Assembly (NCBI GenBank): GCA_041987545.1 | Contig: JBHIWH010000003.1 | Coordinates: 248,001 to 312,000, forward strand | DNA: 64,000 nt | Direction of reading: 5' to 3' | Origin: JAJRXR01 sp041987545 | Lineage (GTDB): Bacteria > Planctomycetota > Phycisphaerae > Phycisphaerales > UBA1924 | Part shown: positions 59,099 to 64,000 of the stretch, piece by piece | How the letters are laid out: every line of letters begins with the position of its first letter | How positions within the stretch are numbered: the first letter of the stretch is position 1 | The notes under the pieces: model-generated | The model's database searches: none | Told to the model about the DNA's origin: nothing | What the model saw: the letters and a program-made list of their open reading frames with translations, nothing else | Translations under genes and position numbers: made by a program

Positions 59099-60490
59099 AT
59101 GAGTCGGAAGACCACGGTTCTGCTGTTCGCCGGGACGGCGCTGAGCGCGAGCTCGACGGCGTTCGCGAGCGATCTCGATCTCGACCGGGCGTACGCGGCG
59201 GAGCTCCGGGCCGACGCGGCCAACCGCGCCAGCCTCCTCCAGCCCGTCGGTGGCTCGGGCCACAACGACGAGCACGGCTTCCACCTGTCCGACGGCGGGA
59301 ACAACCTGCTCTCCATCGGCGGCGTCATGCAGTTCCGCTACATGGCCAGCTTCCGCGACAGCGGGGCGGCCGTGCTCGGCGCCGACAACGACACCACCAT
59401 CGGCTTCGAGGTTCCCCGCGTGCGCCTGATCTTCCAGGGCACCATCAACAACCCGAACCTCTCCTACCGCATCGACGGCGACTTCGCTGACAACACCAAC
59501 AGCGCCGCCGCCCCGCTCACCGGCGCCACCGCCGGCTCCAACACCGGCTTCTTCGAGCTCCACAACGCGTGGGGCAAGTACGAGTTCGAGGGCGACGGCC
59601 AGGGCTGGTACGTCCAGTTCGGCCAGATGAAGGCCCCCGTGCTCTACGAGGAGTTCGGCGTCGAGGACTGGCACGGCATGGCCGTCGAGCGCTCGTTCGT
59701 CAACGAGCTGTTCACCGCCGGCTACACCCAGGGCATCGCCGTCGGGTACAACTCCGATCAGTTCCGCTTCGCGGGCGTGATCAACGACGGCGCCAACACC
59801 CCCAACTCGACCTACAACACCGCCCTCGCGAACCTCGAGTCCGACTTCGGCATCACCGGCCGCGTCGACTTCAAGTTCATGGGTGACTGGTCGCAGTTCG
59901 CCGACATGACCAGCTGGCAGAACTCCAACAACGCCGCCCGCATCGGTGGCGCCTTCCACTACCAGCACATGGGCGACACCAACCCGTCCTTCGCTGGCTC
60001 GGCCTCGACCCCCATCGAGGACTTCTTCACCTACACCATCGACGGCTCGTACGAGGGCAACGGCTGGGGCGTCTACGCCGCCTTCGTCGGCAACCACTTC
60101 GACTTCCAGGGCGCGTCCGGCATCGCCGACCTGGACAACTTCGGCCTCATGGTCCAGGGCAACGTCTTCCTGACCCCCGAGGTCGAGCTCTTCGGTCGCT
60201 TCGAGGCCATCTGGCTCGACAGCGGCATCACCGGCGCCACCGGCCCGGTCGGCGCCATCCCCGGCGCGGACGATGACCTCTACTTCCTCACCGCCGGCAT
60301 CAACTACTACTTCATCCCCGAGTCCCACGCCGCCAAGTTCACCGGCGACATCGTCTACGCCTTCAATAACTCCGGCGTCGGCACCGCGGGTGGCTTCGGC
60401 GTCCTGCCCAACGCCATCACCGGCCTCCAGGGCGATCCCGCCAGCGACGGCGAGGTCCTCCTCCGCCTCCAGATGCAGCTCGTCTTCTGA
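59099..60490 (+). CDS. OprO/OprP-like porin 1
   Basis: A 463-residue outer-membrane beta-barrel. Signal peptide 1-24 (cleavage after AFAS). A periplasmic coil (27-50, YAAELRADAANRASLLQP) comes first, then the barrel: alternating aromatic strands such as SIGGVMQFRYMASFRD, WYVQFGQMKAPVLYEEF and AGINYYFIPESHAAKFTGD, ending in a terminal aromatic (QMQLVF), as outer-membrane proteins require. It belongs to the phosphate-selective porin O/P family by these features; phosphate selectivity needs Arg/Lys ladders that cannot be judged by eye. AAGGAG at 59085-59090 supports ATG 59099. A strong terminator follows. Codon use is strongly C-biased, which suggests high expression. Confidence 0.88.
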   Translation: MSRKTTVLLFAGTALSASSTAFASDLDLDRAYAAELRADAANRASLLQPVGGSGHNDEHGFHLSDGGNNLLSIGGVMQFRYMASFRDSGAAVLGADNDTTIGFEVPRVRLIFQGTINNPNLSYRIDGDFADNTNSAAAPLTGATAGSNTGFFELHNAWGKYEFEGDGQGWYVQFGQMKAPVLYEEFGVEDWHGMAVERSFVNELFTAGYTQGIAVGYNSDQFRFAGVINDGANTPNSTYNTALANLESDFGITGRVDFKFMGDWSQFADMTSWQNSNNAARIGGAFHYQHMGDTNPSFAGSASTPIEDFFTYTIDGSYEGNGWGVYAAFVGNHFDFQGASGIADLDNFGLMVQGNVFLTPEVELFGRFEAIWLDSGITGATGPVGAIPGADDDLYFLTAGINYYFIPESHAAKFTGDIVYAFNNSGVGTAGGFGVLPNAITGLQGDPASDGEVLLRLQMQLVF

Positions 60491-60519
60491 TCGAGCGAGT
60501 CTGACTCTCATCAACTCCG

Positions 60520-60551
60520 ACCGGCCGGCCCACTGGGTCGGCCGGTTTTTT
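60520..60551 (+). terminator. Intrinsic terminator of porin 1
   Basis: A hairpin of 11 to 12 pairs (arm 60520-60531, arm 60535-60546, one G-U pair, three-base loop) followed by six T (60546-60551). It ends transcription between the two porin genes. Confidence 0.9.
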
Positions 60552-60672
60552 CGTGCGCCCACGGTTCGAACGTCGGGCCCTCCCGGGGCCTATTTGTGAA
60601 GGTTTGATGCAGACCGGGTTTGGACGCCCCTGCTCTCGGGCAGGGAACGCCACGGTTTATTACGGTTCCGCC

Positions 60673-61863
60673 ATGATCGCGCGAAGAGCCGCCGCCGCCA
60701 CGCTCGCCCTTGCCCTGTTCGCCGCCGCCGCCCCGGCCCAGTCCCTGGTCGGTCACGACGGCAAGTTCTTTCTCGCCGACGACCCGGGCGATCACCGCCT
60801 GAACTTCAGCGGCCAGCTCCAGGTGCGATACCAGGCGACGTTCCGCGACAGCGACCCGGCCGTCATCGGCGCCGACAACGACGTCACGACCGGCTTCGTC
60901 ATTCGGCGGACCAAGATCAAGCTCGACGGGACCGACAAGACCGAGCGGCTGAGCTACAAGCTCACCGGCGCCTTCGCCCGCGGCTCCGGGCGGTTCGTTC
61001 TCGAGGACGCGCTGGTCGCGTTCAAGATCACGGACGACTGGACGCTGAGCGTGGGCCAGTTCAAGGGCCCGCTGCTCCGCGAGGAGCTGGTCTCCAGCAC
61101 CGCCCAGATGCTCGTCGAGCGCTCCATCGTCAACGAGACGTTCAACCAGGGCTTCATGCAGGGCGCCCAGATCGCGTGGGACTCGGACCGCGTCCGCTTC
61201 GCCGCGATGGTCTCGGACGGCCTGGGCAGCGCGAACACGACCTACAACGCCGCGGCCGAGGCGGACTTCGGGATCGGCGGCCGCGTCGAGGTCCTCCTGG
61301 GCGACGCGGGCGACTGGAAGCGCTTCAAGGACTTCACGTCGTGGCGCGGCTCGTCGTTCAACGCGATGCTCGGCGCCGCGGTCCACTTCCAGTCCGCGGG
61401 CGAGACCAACCCCAGCGCCGCCTCGGGCATGAACGCGGACGTGGACGCGCTCACGCTCACCGCCGACGCCTCGCTCGAGGGCGACGGGTGGAACGCGTTC
61501 GCCTCGTTCGTCTGGCGCCGCACCGACGCGGCGATGATGCCGACGTTCGACGACCTGGGCGCCAGCGTCCAGGGTGGCGTGTTCGTGAGTGCCGACGCCG
61601 AGCTGTTCGCACGCTGGGACGCCGTCTTCGCCGACTCGGCCCGCATGCTCACGGGCGACGAGCTGCACACCATCGCCGCGGGCGTGAACTACTACTTCCT
61701 GCCCGAGTCGCACGCGGCCAAGCTCACGGCCAACGTCCTCTGGTACATCGACCCCGCCAGCGACCTGGCGGGGGTCGTGGGCCTGACCGACAGCGTGCCG
61801 ATCCTGGCCGACGCCCAGGGCGATCAGGTGGCGCTGGTCATCCAGCTCCAGCTGCTCTTCTGA
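60673..61863 (+). CDS. OprO/OprP-like porin 2
   Basis: A 396-residue paralogue of the preceding porin. Signal peptide 1-23 (cleavage after APAQ). Shared strands are easy to align: NFSGQLQVRYQATFRDSDP, LSVGQFKGPLLREEL, ERSIVNETFNQGFMQGAQIA, AGVNYYFLPESHAAKLTANV, with the terminal QLQLLF. It lacks the N-terminal coil of porin 1. The ATG at 60673 is preceded by a less GC-rich stretch (GGTTTATTACGG at 60654-60665) that may be a promoter, since porin 1 has its own terminator. The pair therefore can be expressed separately. Confidence 0.88.
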   Translation: MIARRAAAATLALALFAAAAPAQSLVGHDGKFFLADDPGDHRLNFSGQLQVRYQATFRDSDPAVIGADNDVTTGFVIRRTKIKLDGTDKTERLSYKLTGAFARGSGRFVLEDALVAFKITDDWTLSVGQFKGPLLREELVSSTAQMLVERSIVNETFNQGFMQGAQIAWDSDRVRFAAMVSDGLGSANTTYNAAAEADFGIGGRVEVLLGDAGDWKRFKDFTSWRGSSFNAMLGAAVHFQSAGETNPSAASGMNADVDALTLTADASLEGDGWNAFASFVWRRTDAAMMPTFDDLGASVQGGVFVSADAELFARWDAVFADSARMLTGDELHTIAAGVNYYFLPESHAAKLTANVLWYIDPASDLAGVVGLTDSVPILADAQGDQVALVIQLQLLF

Positions 61864-61866
61864 GCC

Positions 61867-63729
61867 TCACATCCGCTCGGGCGTGGGCAGGCCCAGGGTC
61901 TCGAGCCCGTCGGCCAGCACGCGGCCCGTGATCGAGCACAGGCGGAGCCTCGACGAGCGGGCCGCGTCCGTGTCGGCCTTGAGCACGTGGCAGTTCTCGT
62001 AGAACGAGCTGTACGCCGTCGCCAGGTCGTACAGGTACGTGCACAGGCGGTGCGGCTCCAGGCTCTGGGCGACCGCCGCCAGCACGCCAGGGTACCGCAG
62101 CAGCAGCAGCGCCAGCTGCTTCTCGGGCGCCTCGGCGATCAGCAGGTCCGCGCCCAGCGCCGCCTCCACGTCGATCCCCTCGTCCCGCGCCCTGCGGAGA
62201 ATGTTCCGCACGCGGACTAGGGCGTACTGCAGGTAGGGCCCCGTGTTGCCCTCGAAGGCGAGCATCCGGTCGAAGCTGAAGACGTAGTCCTTGATCCGCT
62301 CGCCCGACAGGTCCGCGTACTTGATCGCCGCGATCCCGACCGCCTCGGCGACCTCGCGCCGCTCGGACTCGCCAAGCTCCGGGTTCTTCTCGGCGACCGT
62401 CCGGGCGGCCCGCTCGACCGCCTCGTCGAGCAGGTCGGCGAGCTTGACGTTCTCGCCCGAGCGGGTCTTGAGGGGCTTGTTGTCCTCGCCGAGCACAGTC
62501 CCGAACGCCGCGTGCTCGAGCCGGGCCTTGGAGCCGTCGGGCCTGGTCGTGTACCCGGCTTTCTCGGCGGCGCCGAAGACCTGGCGGAAGTGCAGGCTCT
62601 GCCGCGCATCGACGCAGTACACCAGCTCGTCCCCGCCCAGGACCTGCACGCGCCGCTTCACCGCCGCGATGTCCGTCGTCGCGTACAGGAAGCCCCCGTC
62701 GCCCTTGCGGATCAGCGCCGGCTCGGCGATGCCGTCCACGCGCACGACCAGCGCCCCCTCGCTCTGCTCGGCGATCCCGCGGGCGACCAGGTCCTCGACC
62801 AGCGGGCCCAGCTCCTCGCGGTACGAGCTCTCGCCGGCGCTGTGCTCGTCGGTGATGCGCGTGTGCAGCCGGGCGCACAGACGCAGGCACTCGTCCATCG
62901 TGATGTCGCGGATCGCCTGCCACACGCCCCACGCCTCGGTGTCCCCGCCCTGCAGCTTGACGAGGAACCCGCGCGACGCGGTCCGGGCCTGCTCTGCCTC
63001 CTCGATCCGCAGTTCCAGCTCCGACTCGGCCTTCGGGTGCCCGCCACGCGTGCGAACCAGCTCGAGCGCCCGCGTCTCGGGCTTGCACTCGGCCTGGGCC
63101 GCCCGGTACTCACGCTCCAGGTCGCTGAGCGTCAGCTCCTCGATCGGCGTGCCGCCCGACTCGGCTTGCTCGCTCACCCGCCACGCGACCATGGCGATGG
63201 GCAGTCCCCAGTCGCCGACATGGCTCTGGCGGATCGCGTTGTGCCCCAGCCGCTCGAAGACCCGGGCGATCGCGTCGCCGATGACGGTCGCCCGGAGGTG
63301 CCCGACGTGCAGCTGCTTGGCGAGGTTCACACCGCAGACGTCCACGACGACGGTCCTGGGCGTCTCGGGCGTCGGCACGCCCAGGGCCTGCGTGTCCAGG
63401 CGCCCGAGGCACTCGGCCAGCGTCCCGGGCAGCAGGCGGACGTTGATGAACCCCGGGCCCGCGATCGAGTCGGCGCCGAGCGGCTCGGCGACGCCCGACA
63501 GGTCCGCGTGCTCGACGATCTTGCCCGCGACTTCGCGGGGGTTCATCCCGACGCGCTTGGCCAGGGGCATGGCGGCGTTGGACTGGAAGTCGCCGAGCTT
63601 CTCCTGGCGGCTGGGCGTGATCAGCGTGTCGGCGTCGCCCTCCAGGTCGGGGAACGCCGCGCGGATCGCGGCGGAGAAGCGGGCGTCCAGCAGGGCCACC
63701 GGGTCGATCGTCGCCGTCTGGTCGGGCAT
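61867..63729 (-). CDS. argS: Arginine--tRNA ligase
   Basis: A 620-residue class I synthetase. The N-terminal Add-1 domain is followed by the HIGH-type motif QLHVGHLRATVIGD (His141, His144); the KMSK equivalent is degenerate, as is usual in ArgRS, with KPLKTRSGENVKLADLLDE. The editing-free C-terminal DALR anticodon-binding domain has FEGNTGPYLQYALVRVRNI and ends in SITGRVLADGLETLGLPTPERM-type sequence. Length is normal. It ends four bases from the convergent porin stop. Confidence 0.96.
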   Translation of the reverse strand: MPDQTATIDPVALLDARFSAAIRAAFPDLEGDADTLITPSRQEKLGDFQSNAAMPLAKRVGMNPREVAGKIVEHADLSGVAEPLGADSIAGPGFINVRLLPGTLAECLGRLDTQALGVPTPETPRTVVVDVCGVNLAKQLHVGHLRATVIGDAIARVFERLGHNAIRQSHVGDWGLPIAMVAWRVSEQAESGGTPIEELTLSDLEREYRAAQAECKPETRALELVRTRGGHPKAESELELRIEEAEQARTASRGFLVKLQGGDTEAWGVWQAIRDITMDECLRLCARLHTRITDEHSAGESSYREELGPLVEDLVARGIAEQSEGALVVRVDGIAEPALIRKGDGGFLYATTDIAAVKRRVQVLGGDELVYCVDARQSLHFRQVFGAAEKAGYTTRPDGSKARLEHAAFGTVLGEDNKPLKTRSGENVKLADLLDEAVERAARTVAEKNPELGESERREVAEAVGIAAIKYADLSGERIKDYVFSFDRMLAFEGNTGPYLQYALVRVRNILRRARDEGIDVEAALGADLLIAEAPEKQLALLLLRYPGVLAAVAQSLEPHRLCTYLYDLATAYSSFYENCHVLKADTDAARSSRLRLCSITGRVLADGLETLGLPTPERM

Positions 63730-63739
63730 GGGGCGGAGT

Positions 63740-64000
63740 CTAGGGATCCGCCGGCGCCTCGCGCCCCCAGCGAGTCAGGATCTCGGCCAGCTCGTCGGCG
63801 AAACGGGCCATCGACGTGCTCGGCAGGTGCACGAGCGGGTCGTCGATCAGCGCGACGCGGCCGGCTCGGACCGCCGGGATGTCCAGGCGACCGATGGCGC
63901 CCAGTCGCTCGATCAGCGCGGGCGTCGGGGGCGGCTCGGGCTCGGCGAACGCGTCGTCCTCGCTGGGCGTGCGGGGCATGACGAGCACGATCGAGTCGGG
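63740..64000 (-). CDS. BtuF/FecB-like ABC substrate-binding protein, C-terminal fragment
   Basis: The frame runs off the right edge, so only the last 86 residues are seen, and the start is outside. The visible part has the lobe-2 ending of cobalamin/siderophore/heme binding proteins: PDSIVLVMPRTPSEDD, a helix with PALIERLGAIGRLDIPAVRAGRV, ALIDDPLVHLPSTSMARFADELAEILTRW. In the family such proteins carry corrinoids or iron complexes to a BtuCD-type importer; no transporter subunits are visible here. It is 11 bases upstream of argS in the same direction. Confidence 0.75.
   Translation of the reverse strand, partial: PDSIVLVMPRTPSEDDAFAEPEPPPTPALIERLGAIGRLDIPAVRAGRVALIDDPLVHLPSTSMARFADELAEILTRWGREAPADP

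Overview
This 64 kb window is GC-rich chromosome (roughly 70% GC by eye), densely packed with genes and free of insertion sequences, prophage or CRISPR arrays. The best guess for the host is a member of the Phycisphaerae (Planctomycetota). Four secreted proteins end in the same paired, dockerin-like 28-residue repeat (core LDFSDVxxFL) and stop in Gly-Cys-Pro. There are also an FG-GAP/ASPIC protein with a dockerin-like tail, a CPxCGY...CPEC zinc ribbon of planctomycete style, and OprO/P-like porins with tandem paralogues. Many genes start with GTG, and 4-base start/stop overlaps are common. The taxonomic call is inference, since there is no rRNA in the window.

Layout. 1-2 kb: end of a VOC protein, then glycyl-tRNA synthetase. 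2.2-7.8 kb: a MacA/MacB/TolC-type tripartite efflux operon (adaptor, ATPase, permease, outer-membrane lipoprotein). 8.0-9.7 kb: a Vsr-like endonuclease fused to a C5-cytosine methyltransferase. 9.75 kb: tRNA-Ser(UGA). 9.9-14.1 kb: cyclodeaminase-like protein, RsbU-type phosphatase, YkgJ-like protein, M3 oligopeptidase. 14.3-16.3 kb: two paralogous secreted proteins. 16.4-24.9 kb: RsgA, FG-GAP/ASPIC protein, PLP decarboxylase, lipoprotein, LuxR-type regulator, an unknown protein, RsmD. 24.9-31.2 kb: UvrD-like helicase fused to a RecB-type nuclease, then an M16-like protein that lacks the zinc motif. A leftward block at 39.5-31.2 kb holds gpsA, a remarkable almost uncharged Phe/Trp/Asn/Gly/Pro protein, two secreted dockerin-type proteins (one a trypsin-like protease, one with Cys-rich repeats), an MBL hydrolase and a solitary atpG.

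39.7-52.0 kb: a P1B-type metal ATPase with a CPT motif, an alpha/beta hydrolase, MgtE, a Gfo/Idh/MocA oxidoreductase, an SDR-DUF2867 protein, a PIG-L deacetylase, and a Dus/TlpA/DinB operon. 52.0-58.5 kb (leftward): OmpR/PhoB-type regulator, PhoR-type kinase, PhoH, a 7TM-HD phosphodiesterase and Dtd. Divergent from these, behind a good sigma-70 promoter and a long structured leader, are two OprO/P-like porins (59.1-61.9 kb). The layout suggests a phosphate- or nutrient-responsive module, although no Pho box could be recognised. The window ends with argS and the C-terminus of a BtuF-like binding protein.

The most unusual items are the charge-depleted aromatic low-complexity protein (37289-38227), the Vsr-methyltransferase fusion (8042-9655), the inactive-looking M16 protein, the CPT-type P-type ATPase, an intrinsic terminator that abuts a start codon (32965-32997), and the operator-like inverted repeat at 23285-23308.
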